The notes beneath the pieces are model-generated. The model ran no database searches. It was not told where the DNA came from and saw only the letters and a program-made list of their open reading frames with translations. From contig JBCNJP010000257.1 of NCBI GenBank assembly GCA_039602395.1, forward strand, positions 1 to 64,000: a stretch of 64,000 bases of DNA, read 5' to 3'. Shown here piece by piece: positions 21,435 through 33,099 of the stretch. The position numbers and the translations under genes were made by a program. This DNA comes from Deinandra increscens subsp. villosa. Taxonomy: Eukaryota > Streptophyta > Magnoliopsida > Asterales > Asteraceae. The stretch's first letter is position 1; every line of letters begins with the position of its first letter.

Positions 21435-24253
21435 ATGAGTGGAGGCATCCTGTTCTTGAATTTTAACTATGGTGGAAACATTATTTCAGAGCCGCGAAGA
21501 AAGTATGAGGGTGGTAAATCAGCCCTGGTACAGATCGAAACTGATAAGATGTCTTATTTCGAGCTATTGGATTATGTAATGGTGCTTGAAACATCATACA
21601 AATCAAAGGAACAAGTCTGCTTATACTGGGAACTTCCAGACATGAAGATTGAAGACTACCTAGTAGAGCTGAATGATGACAAAGATGTAAGTGACATGCT
21701 TTTCATTCTTGGGTCTAAATTTTCTGGTTCAATAAATGTGTATTCTACTTTGCGGGACACTGATGTAGAAGCCCATGAAGTTGGCTATTTGAGCCCAAAT
21801 AGAAGGCCACATAAATCTGGAACAGTGAATGACACAGTGAACGACACTAAAGCTGGATCTGGTTTATATAACTCTAAAGATCAACACTTTGAAGCTAACA
21901 AAGAAGATCTAACAGGTAATGAGTCAGATTTTGTGGAAGAGCATGAAGTGTTACAAAATGATGAGGTTTTAGGGTCTGGATCAGACACGGATGATGAAGA
22001 ATGGAGGGAATCTGCACTTGCCATTGTAAACGGTAACACTACCCAAGATCAGTCAAACAAGGAGGTTGTTGCAAATTTTGTCAAAAATCAATTAGATGTT
22101 GAAGTTGTTGATGGTGGTTATAGCAGTTATGATGATTCTGATGGCGATGTAAACTCACCAGGTGAGAGTGACGACGATGACATTAGAGGTAAGAAGCATA
22201 GACTGAATGTTCCTATTGTCACAGACTCAACAGATTGGAGTAAATGGGAATGGGTAGTAGGGACTAGATTTGCAACTAGGGATGCATTCAAAGAAGCTAT
22301 AAAGAAGTATGCAATAACAAATGGTAGGAATCTGAAAATAAGTGTTAGTAACAGGAATAGACGTGGAAGGGTAGGTGCTAGTTGTGTACAAGATTGTCCC
22401 TTTAAGGTATATCTTTCATTTGTTGAGAAGAAGGCATGCTATATGGTTAAAAGTGTAATAATGGAACACACATGCCAAAGGAATATGACCAGAAATAGAC
22501 AGTTAACAGCATCTTTCATTGCTGATGAAATGTTACCAGTTTTCAAGCAAAGACCTCATTGGCCAGCAAAAGAAATCCAAACAGCAGTTAAAGAAAAATA
22601 TAAGGTTTTTATTGGTAAATGGATGGCTTACAAGGCAAAGAAGTGTGCCCACAATAAACTACATGGTTCAATGAAAGAACATTATAGTAAGATTGGGTCT
22701 TATTTGGAGTCTTTAAGACAACTTAATCCCACTTCCACTTTTGTGTTACAAACTGTAGAACCTGGTTACCTTAAGGTTGAGGGTAATGATCTGATTTTTC
22801 ACAGACTGTTTGTGTGCTTTGATGGAGTCAAACAAGGTTTTTTAGCAGGGTGTAGAAAACTATTATGTCTTGATGGATGCTTCCTTAAAACCTTTCTAGG
22901 TGGTATGTTACTGGCTGCCATAGGTAGGGATCCTAATGATCAAATGTATCCAGTGGCTTGGGCTGTTGTAGAGGGTGAGAACAATGATAGTTGGCAGTGG
23001 TTCATGAATGAGCTGAGATTGTGCTTAGGTGTGGAAGATGAAGGCAAGGGATGGACATTAATTTCTGATCAACAGAAGGTATGTGTGTGATTTGTTTGAT
23101 GTTTCTGATATATATGTTATACTAATATGTTTACACCTGTATAGGGATTACTCAATGCAGTAACAATGTATTGGACCAAGGCAGAGCATAGGAATTGTGC
23201 AAGGCACATATATGCAAATTGGCATAAGAAGCATAAGGGAGAAGACTTAAAAGGTACATTTTAAATCCTTGTATGTTCTAAATTTTCCATGTGTTTGATA
23301 TAATGGTTCTTTTTGTTTGATGTAAAGGTACATTTTGGAAAGCTGTCAGAGCATATTCAGAAGCTGACCACAAAACAGCTCTTGAAGAGATGAACACACT
23401 TTCAGAAGATGCAAAAACAACATTCCTCCAACAAAACCCAAAATGCTTTTGCAGGTGCTACCTGGATGGAGATAGAAAAGCTGATGTGGTTGTCAATAAC
23501 ATGGCAGAAACCTTTAATGGTTTCATCATTCAATCAAGATCCAAGCACCTAATCAACATGCTTGAGGATATTAGGGTGGCAATTATGACAAGACTAGTTA
23601 CCAAACATAAGGAAATGGTAACAAAAACAGTTAAAGTGTGTCCAAGGATTCAGAAAAAGCTGGATTTTTCAAAAGACAGAGCTTCCAATTGTCAAATCTT
23701 TCCTTCATCACCACACCTATTTCAAGTCAGTGATACAGAAGATGTGTCTGTGAATCTGGAGAAGAGAACATGCTCATGTAGGAAGTGGGACCTAACTGGT
23801 ATTCCTTGCCATCATGTTTGTGCAGTGTTAGGCTTTTTGAGCAAACCTGCTGAAGATTTTGTGGATAATTGTTACAGCAAGGAGTTATATTTGATGGCAT
23901 ATGACAGGTGCATACCACCTCTACCTAGTGAGAAGTACTGGGTCCATGTTGACTTTCCCTTAGACCCTCCACCTATCAAGATTGGACCGGGTAGGCCAAA
24001 GAAAAACAGAAAAAAGGATCCTCATGAAGATCCCAAAAGGAAAGGAAAACTCACTAAACATGGATGCTCAAGTACTTGCAGTGTTTGTAAAGCAAAAGGA
24101 CATAACAAGAGAAGCTGCCCGGAGAAGGGTAAAGTGGTGGAAGAAACAAGTCAACCAGCTAAGAGGCCAAGGGGAAGACCTAAAAAGACACCAGGACCAC
24201 AACAAACTCAACAAACTAAGAAACAAGGAGGAAGGCCAAAAAAGACAACTTAG
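21435..24253 (+). CDS. MuDRA-type MULE transposase, three exons
   Basis: Exons 21435-23078, 23145-23253 and 23328-24253 (GT/AG introns of 66 and 74 bp) give 892 residues with no stop. Domains in order are a PB1-like N terminus (residues 8-95); an acidic linker; the MuDR DNA-binding module (about 265-350, ending in EHTC); and the MULE catalytic domain. Candidate DDE residues are D of CLDGCF (about 480), D of ISDQQKG (about 545) and E of NNMAETFN (about 645). A SWIM zinc finger (CSC...CHHVC, about 733-750), a zinc knuckle (C-x2-C-x4-H-x4-C, about 838-851) and two AT-hook-like GRPKK motifs near the C terminus follow. The start ATG is 164 bp inside the left terminal repeat. It would bind the terminal repeats and catalyse transposition. 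Confidence 0.93.
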
Positions 24254-25062
24254 TAATTATGCTTTTTTGTGAATGTTTTGAGGCAATTTGGAAGACCAAA
24301 AAAAAGCTATGCTTACATGTGTATGTTTCTGGTTTAGAAATGGTTTATGGTCAAATACATGTGTTTTGGAACTAATGGTCAAGTACTTGCAGTGTTTTGG
24401 AACTACTTGTTTATGTTTAGGAATGGTTTATGGTCAAATACATGTGTTTTATGCTTTAATTTACCAACTAGACATGTGTTTTGGAACTAATTGTTTATGT
24501 TTAGACATGTAACAGAAGGTAGATTTAATGTATGGATCTGTTTTATGCTTTAATCTCAAGTGCAGCCCCTATGTCTATACCAAGACCTTTGTAACAGAAG
24601 GTAGATCTGGGTTCACAAATTGCTCCATAATTTGCATAGCAACAGAAGGTAGGTTCCTTTTGTAGGGATCAAGTGATGCCAAATTGTTAGCTAAAGCAAA
24701 TAAAAGGGGATTCAAAAAAGGTTACTGTATTCCACAAATTTGCACAGTCCCTATGTCTATACCAAGACCACTGTTGTTACTGTATTCCACTATGATGGAA
24801 AATTGAGTCAAAAACGGTTTGCAAAAAGCAACACAAAAGCAACAAAAAAGCAACACAAATTAAATAGAAAGTTTTGCCAAAGAAATGTAATGGACGATGG
24901 TGGGATCTCAAGTGGAGTAGAAAGGCTGTCCATATTGTAGCTAATATTAATATGCAGTTGTACTTGGAGTGTCAAAAAGCTACACAAAAAGCAACATAAA
25001 TTGAGTCAAAACCAACTTCCATTGCATTCCAATTTTCATTACAAAGATTAGAATTTGAGAAA
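24254..25062. other. Region between the convergent MULE genes
   Basis: Both genes end here. It contains direct repeats (GGTTTATGGTCAAATACATG at about 24342 and 24425, and CCCTATGTCTATACCAAGAC at about 24568 and 24751). No coding capacity is supported. It probably holds the two 3' UTRs and terminators. Confidence 0.5.
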
Positions 25063-25544
25063 TTACATCTTTGCTATAAAATACATTGCAACTACAATAA
25101 CAACTAGTGCGATAAACTTGTGTTTGAAAGATGATGAAGAAGATGACATTTCGGCCTTTAGAAGCTTTGCTTTTAAATCTTTGTTCTCTTCAACTAGCTT
25201 TATATTTTCCAGTAACAAGTTCTCCTTCATCCTCGCATCTGCTTCAATTAAGTCATCGACATCGGATTTCCAAACAAAGAATTTGCAATCGTAATTCTGT
25301 AACAAGAATATGCATACAATAAGTTGGTTATTTTTCAGCAATATTCATACAATTAAAGATCAGAGATACTTACAGGCCAAAATGGACAACCAAAGAATTC
25401 ATGACCGGGTCTAGAACTCCTCTTCCCAGCAACCCTTTTCACTGCAGGAACTTCATGTTTGCAAAAAACATTGCCATCAACAATCTTGGGGTATAGGGCT
25501 GATGGAGAAGAAACGATTGATGTGGAAGAGGATGTGGTGCTCAT
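25063..25544 (-). CDS. GRF-type zinc-finger membrane-anchored protein carried by the MULE
   Basis: Two exons on the minus strand (25544-25374 and 25296-25063, GT/AG intron of 77 bp, phase 0) give 134 residues. A Ser/Thr-rich start is followed by a GRF-like zinc finger whose probable ligands are C28, H30, C53 and C61, with the CKFFVW signature after the last. A predicted coiled coil follows at about 71-107, then a hydrophobic segment (118-132) that looks like a C-terminal membrane anchor. The intron splits the zinc finger just before its last cysteine. Its convergent position opposite the transposase recalls the mudrA/mudrB layout of maize MuDR. There is no visible sequence relation to mudrB, and its role in transposition is unknown. 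Confidence 0.82.
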
Positions 25545-25687
25545 TGCGATGATGGATAAGAAGAAGAGAATAGGATTTGGGCGAATTGCTATTTTGGAGA
25601 ATTTGGGAATTAGGGTTCTTGGAGAGAAGATGCATCTGAACGTGAACGTGGATCTTCAATTTGGGGGAGTTGTTGTTATTTGAGGGT

Positions 25688-25883
25688 AAAAAGTGGGCCA
25701 CGTGTGTTAAAAAAAAAAAAAAAAAAGCCACGTCGGACCAGATTGTAACGGTGTTAATGATTTTTAACCCCGGACCGTTAAAAAAAATCAAAGTGAAACT
25801 TGGGACCATTGGTGATTATTTTTGAAAGTGGGATTATTCTTGGCCAACACCTAAAACTTTGGATTATTTATATCCAATTTTCC
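25688..25883 (-). repeat. Right terminal inverted repeat of the MULE
   Basis: About 196 bp, complement of 21069-21271, with an A17 run; it ends CCAATTTTCC. Confidence 0.9.
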
Positions 25884-27621
25884 TATATATTATTATACAC
25901 AACCCGAACCCACGAGAAAGTTAGAAATATGTTTAACAAAGTTTTAGAACATAAAATGATAGCTACATCGAAAGAAACAGTGTTAAAATGCATAAAACAA
26001 AAGTTAAGGGACTAAAAGTGTAAATAATTGAAAATTATAAAACGCATATATTCGTATATCATCGAGCATGTCCCGAGCCTTAGAAAATTTTATAAACATG
26101 TTTTATAATGTTTTGGTGCATAAAATAACTGTTTCGTAGAAGTTTAGGGGTCAAAATGCAATTAATAAACCTTAGGGACCAAAACTGCCAACTGGCCAAA
26201 CTGCTTCGCGGGTCGCAGATTGCGACCAACACCTTAGTCACGAACGTGGAGGCCAAGTTTGATCGAATTCGTGTCATTTCAATGCAATTAGTCACTAGGG
26301 ACATGTACTAGACTCTCCTGCACACCTCCTTACTTAAAATATCGGATCCAATCCATCGTAATTCCTCACCAATTTCGAATCAAAAACATAAAAACCCTCT
26401 CTTGAGTTGTGACCTTCATCTGTGCTGTTCGACCAGCTCATTTGGAGTTAGAGGTTCAAATTCAACAGTCACGCTTCATTAGGTATGCTTAAAAATATTT
26501 TTTTTTTATTTTTTGATAATATTGCTTTTAAGTATGAGTACTAAAAATGCATAAAAATTTGGGTTCTTGAGCTTGTTTTGCCAAAATTGGGTGATCGGGT
26601 TGGAATTAGGGTCTAAATTGTAGTAGGAAATCCTAAAATAATGTGTTTTAAGAAAGCCCTAAGTTAATTTCAAGTTTTGGAAAGGTTTGGTATTTTATCT
26701 AAAAATCGGTCAAAATTAGTGTTTTTGTAATATTGTTCTGCCCAAATTGAGTATACGGTGTTGAATTAAGGTTTGATATTTTTAGGAATATTATACTATA
26801 TCATAATGAATAAAACCCTAAGTTTTTACAGTTTTATGAAATGTTTTGCTATTTATTTAATAAATACGTTAAAACTAGGGTTTTCTAGACGTTGCTTTGC
26901 CAAAATTGAACAAACGGGTTAAGTTTAGGGCTAATCTTTTAGAGGTATATTATAAAATAATATTTTAAGTAAAAGACCTAAATTTATTTAATTTAATAAA
27001 AGAGTTTGCTATTTATTAGATAAATATTTCAAAATTAGGGTTTTTAATATGATTATTTAATATTAAACAAACCGGAAGGTATTGGGACTTGATTTTTGGT
27101 CTTAGATCATCTTTATATATATAACAAGTATTTATGGGTCCAAAGTTGATAAAATAAAACATTATCATTAATTTCCCGATAAAGGGTAAAATGGTCTTTT
27201 AATCAAATAAAACCTAACACTCCTTAAGTACCTCGTGTCTTTAGAACTATAATCATTATCATTCCTATATTCATTTATCATGTTCGTTCGTTAGGACAAT
27301 CAACAAGTCGTTATCTCTCGCAATCGGTCCCATCTCTTGTTTCCAATCTACTCATTAGGTGAGTAATCTCTGCCCCTTTTCTCAATTTCACTTTGGGGTG
27401 TAACATGTATCCTATATCGCTAAGCTTTCCAATGGTTCTCAATTGCAAATGCGTATGTATTCTGTGAATGAATTATGTGTTATATAATTTGTGGTAGGAA
27501 TTGCCAATAGGTGGTTTTCAAGGGATTTCAACATGTTTTCAATAGGTTTTCTATTTGCCAATTATACTGATATGTTATGTTTCCCATTATTCTGACATGT
27601 GACACTTCGCATGTTTTTCAG

Positions 27622-27624
<3 letters not shown>

Positions 27625-27677
<53 letters not shown>
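27625..27677. repeat. (AT)n microsatellite
   Basis: About 53 bp of uninterrupted AT dinucleotides inside the Gypsy LTR. Confidence 0.95.
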
Positions 27678-27678
<1 letters not shown>

Positions 27679-27966
27679 TTAAACCAGGATTGTTCACCAA
27701 CTACTTTTGTAGTTGACACTTTATCTTATACATGTTGCAGGAACCTATACATGAGCTATGTTATGATCACGCTAGGATTGCTGGACCTAGATTAAAGGCT
27801 TTAAATCAGCTTAATATGTATTTTTCATGTGTAACTTTATTGTACAATATCTTTACTTGATTAATGAAAAAGGGCATGTTTAAGTATTACAACTTAATTT
27901 AGTTGTCGTGTGCATCAGGACGATCATTGCGCCCCGACATATTCCGTCGTTGGTTGGGGTGTGACA

Positions 27967-28761
27967 TCGACACCAGGAGGGGCAATGGCTGCACCAAAGT
28001 TGACTGCATTGGGTCTTAGGTAGTCAATAACGGTCCGATTGTTAGCCATTTGAATAGGTTTGTTGATGACTTTAGCAACAGTTTTGGAACGGGATCAGAG
28101 TCTGCTGTGTAGAAATCGTTTTAGCTCAGGGAGTGGCTCCAATACGTCTCGTGGTTGTATTTTCATGCGCTACCTGAAATCAGAGAGATAAACAAGAATC
28201 AATAGTAACTAGAATATTATAATACAGAAAAAGGAAAATCAGTCTAAGTGGTGTGTGATCAGAACATTACCTAGTGCTGATGTACATTTTATAAAAAGAA
28301 AAGAAAATAAAAGTTTTAAAAATTTATAAGAAACCAAGTGGTTATTAAAAATTTTTTAAAAAATAAATAAGAAAGAAAATTATGATATATATATTTATAT
28401 ATTTATACATATTTACAAAGATTAGGCCGCCAACTCAGATTTTTTTTCAAAATCCTCGTTTTGTGTCCCCGACAACGGTGCCAAAAGGCTTGACGTGGCT
28501 ATGGTGTATATAAAATATTCCGTTATTTGTGACATCTTTTAGCAGTTTAGCCTTTTAATTTATAAAACATGATTTACTCAAACTACTACTATTTTACCAC
28601 ATTCACGGGCAAGGGCACCCATCATGGAGCAGTATAGTAGCGTTAAGTTGAATCGGGATCGATCAAAGACACAAAATAAAAGGAGGGCTCTTGATACTTC
28701 ACCGTTGTTGACGTCTAACCCGACCATTCTTCAAGTGAAGATGATAGTAAAAATATAAAAA
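27967..28761 (-). pseudogene. Tat/Athila-like element remnant: gag start, leader and primer site
   Basis: On the minus strand an ATG at 28049 opens MANNRTVIDYLRPNAVNF, in the style of Tat/Athila Gag N-termini. The frame is cut after 27 codons by the end of the neighbouring Gypsy LTR. Upstream, TGGCACCGTTGTCGGGGA (28483-28466) matches the usual Tat/Athila primer-binding site. Sequence from about 28484 to 28761 should be the end of that element's 5' LTR, itself cut by the next element at 28762. Both flanks were therefore destroyed by later insertions. Confidence 0.6.
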
Positions 28762-29855
28762 TGTCACACCCCCACTTTCCGCCGCTTTGCCGAGGACGGG
28801 AAGTACGGGTATGGGGCTGGCTGTTCGTATAAGGATCCGCGGAAGCATCAGATAAATAGTCAGAGTACGCAACAATCACACAACCTAATACAAACAACAG
28901 TCCACCTTATATAACAATATAAGCCACAAGGAGTTCTATAACCCAAGCAGCTATCACTAGGTTCGGTTCTAGGTACTCTAAGACATAACAAAGTATTCAA
29001 AATACAAAATGAAGAAAGTAACAAGGACAAAGGTCATAGGCCAGATCTGATCATACAACAAATAGGCAATACAACCTTCAATAACAGTCCCCAACCATAT
29101 CCCTTTTGCCCATCACTATACTTGCTTTATAGCTATTTACCTACACCATGAACTAAAACATGTCAACAACAATAATGTTGTTGGTGAGTCCGCAACAATA
29201 ATCATCATATAAACATTTTCTCATTCTCTTTACTAAACCCTATGTGTAGCTACTGATGGTCTAGCCGTATGTCAATACTCAATCCGGCATAATACAGGCG
29301 CGTGCCCCTGTATTACCCCTCATGTTCGGGCATATAGTGACACATATTACATCCTCTATAACTTAATATCAAGGCATTGATGTTATGCCAATTACGCTAC
29401 CTACTTAGGTCGTGTTTGGCGCACCATATGCTAGCTTAGCAGCTAGCTTTTTGAGGTTACCAAACAAGGCTTTTTAAAAAAGCGATTTTTAAAAAAAAAA
29501 AGCTCCGTTTGGTAATGTCAAAAAGCTAGCTTATAAGCTAGCTTTTGAAAAGCTAGTTGGAGTAACGTTTCAACTAGCTTTTATAATATTTCATGTTTTA
29601 CCCTTCCTTAACTTATTTATATTTTTTGTTTTTAAATTTTAATTTATTTATATACATGTACTTTTAGGTCATTTTACATTTTTCAGCTAGTTTATCAGCT
29701 AGTTTTTACAAAATGTTATTTTTATCAACTAGCTTATAGTTTATCAGCTAGCAGCTAGCTTTACAGCTAGTGCGCCAAACACAACCCTAATCAGCTGTTA
29801 AGCCCCCCTATACACTCCGTGGCATACGCAATCCCTAATGACCAGAGTAGCCTAC
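28762..29855 (-). repeat. Terminal part of the minus-strand Gypsy 3' LTR
   Basis: Its end is TGTCACACCCCC on the plus strand. It contains the GAACTCACCAAC-like segment typical of these LTRs (complement near 29185) and the MITE at 29408-29786. Confidence 0.75.
29408..29786. mobile_element. MITE with 17 bp terminal inverted repeats
   Basis: 379 bp. Ends are GGTCGTGTTTGGCGCAC and its complement with one mismatch. The interior is packed with AGCTAG/CTAGCT words near both ends. The flanking trinucleotides TTA and CTA would fit a PIF/Harbinger (Tourist-like) target with one change, but an 8 bp hAT-type duplication is not seen, so the superfamily stays open. Confidence 0.7.
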
Positions 29856-30363
29856 TGTGACAACCGTCAAACTTCCAGGTCATTCTCACTCCCAATATAT
29901 CCTATAAGCATACATTACGTACTTCACGAATTTATTTCACATGAATTAACGAGTTGCATGACATAGCACATCCATTACATTCATATCATGCATCGGTAGA
30001 TTAGTAATTTACCGGGTTACACATGCGGTCTATCCGACACACTAGCGTTGGTAACGTTTTTCATAATAGGTGAGATAAATAATACGGTAAATATTAAATG
30101 CCTATTAATATATTTTAATATTAAAATATATTTACGTTTCATTTTTATTTTAACAAGAATGTTGCACACGTTACTATTATTTAGTCAGGTCTAAAGAAAC
30201 ACAACTATCACCAATGAACCATTTAATATCAAACACTATTTTATTAAAGTAGTTATAATAAAAAGAGAAATTTTTATTCATTTTGTTTTGTACCCGCTCT
30301 ACCGAAATATACCCGGTTTTCACCAAAACAAAATAGTAAAAGTATCATTTGCCTAAACCCTTA

Positions 30364-30365
<2 letters not shown>

Positions 30366-30394
<29 letters not shown>
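30366..30394. repeat. (TA)n tract, outer left
   Basis: Left border of the palindromic element. Comparable (TA)n tracts lie at 31571-31590, 31832-31871, 33045-33072 and 44390-44424. Confidence 0.9.
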
Positions 30395-30725
30395 GGAAGA
30401 AGATCAATGGAAAACCCATTATTTTTTGGAAAACTTAGAAAACCATTATCCACCAATCACATAATTTCATTAATTGTTGATTTTTATTTTAATGAAAGGG
30501 TAATAAGGTAAATTTAGCATTTCTATATTAGTAAACTATATTTAAAAATTAATGAGATAACTAATTTGAAACTTTTTAGGATTTTACATTATCACAACAA
30601 AAAAAAATCGTGAATCTCTAAAACCTAATCCAACGTTTTTATTAATCACGGGAATCTCTAAAACCTAATCTAACGTTTTTGTTAATCACGTCGTTCTTCA
30701 TCTGCATATAGTTCATCACGTTTTT

Positions 30726-30989
30726 TTGGTCACATTCACAATCTCCACTGCCTTGGAAGATCAAGATAAAAAATATGGAAAAAGTAAAGATCGCGCATCA
30801 TTTGACGATGTCGAATCATTCAATCCAGTGTCTAATCCATCTGATTATAACCAAGAGCATGAATCAATTGATGGCGTCGAATCACCCAATCCAAACTTTC
30901 AAGACGATCAATATCATTATCCGGTTAATGCGAATGAAAATAATGTCGATCATTGTTCTTCGATTGTGATGGCTAACAGAGATAATTGA
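30726..30989 (+). other. Captured coding-like segment in the left palindrome arm
   Basis: An 87-codon open frame without an ATG (it opens with TTG). It contains a repeated acidic motif, roughly DDVESFNPxxxxxDYNQEH and DGVESPNPNFQDD, and the nucleotide repeat continues past the stop. The same frame lies at 32450-32713 on the minus strand in the other arm with one residue changed (Asn to Ser). I do not recognise the source gene. Near-identity of the copies reflects recent duplication rather than proven selection. Confidence 0.5.
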
Positions 30990-31044
30990 TGGTGTCGAAT
31001 CACCCAACCCAAGCGTCCAAGACAAGTATGATCATGATCCGGTT

Positions 31045-31507
31045 AATTTACATATATATTACACTGTTGTAACATGTTTTTCTGTTTTATCAATGATGTG
31101 TTTTTAAAAATATTTTTTTTCCTTATTGCAACTCAATTCCTTAATTGTTACAAAGATGTAATATAATTTATCCTTATCAGGTTAAAGTATTTAAGAAAAT
31201 ATAACCGTTACATCAGAGTAACAATTTACAGCGACACAGAAAGAAAATAAAACTGTTACATCACTGTAACAATATACGGCAACATAGAATTTTTATTTTT
31301 CTGAATCATCTTATAATAGTGGTAATTTACAAATATATTACACTGTTGTAACATATTTTTCTGTTTTATCATTAATGTGTTTTTAAAAAATATATTTTTT
31401 TCCTTATTAAATCTCAAGTCCTTAATTGTTACAAAGATGTAATATAATTTATCCTCATCAGGTTAAAGTATTTAAGAAAATATAACTGTTACATCACAGT
31501 AACAATT
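31045..31507. repeat. Internal duplication of about 275 bp in the arm
   Basis: Two diverged copies (about 31045-31240 and 31320-31507) share ACTGTTGTAACAT, TTGTTACAAAGATGTAATAT and GGTTAAAGTATTTAAGAAAA. TGTTACATCACTGTAACA-like short palindromes recur. The mirror copy lies in the right arm. Confidence 0.7.
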
Positions 31508-31590
31508 AAGGATAAAAAAAGGGTTTTTCAGGTTTTCCAGAAAATAAGGGTTTTCCATGGATCCCTACCCTATATATATATATATATATA

Positions 31591-31828
31591 GGTTTAGGGT
31601 AAAATACATCAAGCAAAAACGCTACATCCATTGCGGATTGATCTGGGGCGTCCATCAAGATCATCCAACAGCCATGATCTATGGTGTTTCTGCCTATGGT
31701 GTTTTTTTCCCCACCGAAAACGCCATAGGCGAAAACACCATAGATCTTGGCTGTTGGATGATCTTGATGGACGCCCCAGATCAGTCCGCAATGGATGTAG
31801 CGTTTTTATGTGATGTAGCCTAACTCTC

Positions 31829-31831
<3 letters not shown>
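31591..31831. mobile_element. Small foldback (MITE-like) element at the palindrome centre
   Basis: About 100 bp arms pair almost perfectly. Both carry AAAAACGCTACATCCATTGC, a second block GATCTGGGGCGTCCATCAAG and then ATCATCCAACAGCCA. (TA)n tracts flank it on both sides. Short open frames within it are products of the palindrome and not genes. Confidence 0.8.
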
Positions 31832-31878
<47 letters not shown>

Positions 31879-33042
31879 GATCCATGGAAAACCCTTATTT
31901 TCTGGAAAACCTGAAAAACCCTTTTTTTATCCTTAATTGTTACTGTGATGTAACAGTTATATTTTCTTAAATACTTTAACCTGATGAGGATAAATTATAT
32001 TACATCTTTGTAACAATTAAGGACTTGAGATTTAATAAGGAAAAAAATATATTTTTTAAAAACACATTAATGATAAAACAGAAAAATATGTTACAACAGT
32101 GTAATATATTTGTAAATTACCACTATTATAAGATGATTCAGAAAAATAAAAATTCTATGTTGCCGTATATTGTTACAGTGATGTAACAGTTTTATTTTCT
32201 TTCTGTGTCGCTGTAAATTGTTACTCTGATGTAACGGTTATATTTTCTTAAATACTTTAACCTGATAAGGATAAATTATATTACATCTTTGTAACAATTA
32301 AGGAATTGAGTTGCGATAAGGAAAAAAAATATTTTTAAAAACACATCATTGATAAAACAGAAAAACATGTTACAACAGTGTAATATATATGTAAATTAAC
32401 CGGATCATGATCATAGTCTTGGACGCTTGGGTTGGGTGATTCGACACCATCAATTATCTCTGTTAGCCATCACAATCGAAGAACAATGATCGACATTATT
32501 TTCACTCGCATTAACCGGATAATGATATTGATCGTCTTGAAAGTTTGGATTGGGTGATTCGACGCCATCAATTGATTCATGCTCTTGGTTATAATCAGAT
32601 GGATTAGACACTGGATTGAATGATTCGACATCGTCAAATGATGCGCGATCTTTACTTTTTCCATATTTTTTATCTTGATCTTCCAAGGCAGTGGAGATTG
32701 TGAATGTGACCAAAAAAACGTGATGAACTATATGCAGATGAAGAACGACGTGATTAACAAAAACGTTAGATTAGGTTTTAGAGATTCCCGTGATTAATAA
32801 AAACGTTGGATTAGGTTTTAGAGATTCACGATTTTTTTTTGTTGTGATAATGTAAAATCCTAAAAAGTTTCAAATTAGTTATCTCATTAATTTTTAAATA
32901 TAGTTTACTAATATAGAAATGCTAAATTTACCTTATTACACTTTCATTAAAATAAAAATCAACAATTAATGAAATTATGTGATTGGTGGAGAATGGTTTT
33001 CTAAGTTTTCCAAAAAATAATGGGTTTTCCATTGATCTTCTT

Positions 33043-33075
<33 letters not shown>

Positions 33076-33099
33076 ATACTATCTTATTATGCATATTCT

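Larger units (their letters stand above)
21069..25883 (+). mobile_element. Structurally intact MULE transposon with two convergent genes
   Basis: Terminal inverted repeats of about 200 bp begin GGAAAATTGGATATAAATAA and end with its complement. The flanking 9-mers are both TATATATTA (21060-21068 and 25884-25892), the length expected for Mutator-like elements. Inside are an uninterrupted spliced transposase gene on the plus strand and a spliced GRF zinc-finger gene on the minus strand, converging toward the centre. All visible parts needed for autonomy are present. Confidence 0.92.
20670..27966 (+). mobile_element. Ty3/Gypsy 3' LTR, split by a MULE
   Basis: A polypurine tract (AAGTAGGGGAGA, 20657-20668) is followed by TATAACACCCGTG, the usual TGTAACACCC start with one base changed. 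The LTR runs to GGTTGGGGTGTGACA, ending at 27966. Removing the 4,815 bp MULE and its duplicated 9 bp leaves about 2.47 kb. A long (AT)n tract lies within it. The 5' side of this element is not present as a matching LTR in the window. Confidence 0.75.
30395..33044. mobile_element. Composite palindrome of (TA)n-flanked elements
   Basis: Left arm 30395-31570 (1,176 bp) and right arm 31872-33044 (1,173 bp) are inverted copies with only a handful of differences. Each arm has its own imperfect inverted ends: GGAAGAAGATCAATGGAAAA on one side and GGGTAGGGATCCATGGAAAA on the other, both continuing into CCC(A/T)TATTTT. Between the arms lies a 241 bp foldback element with TA tracts on each side. The structure could form a stem of more than 1.1 kb. 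Confidence 0.88.

Noticed and set aside
24288..24512. Open frame downstream of the MULE transposase
   Set aside because: It is made of direct repeats and lies in the probable 3' UTR; no domain.
31557..31823. Several short open frames on both strands in the palindrome centre
   Set aside because: They mirror each other because the sequence is a foldback; frame openness follows from the palindrome.
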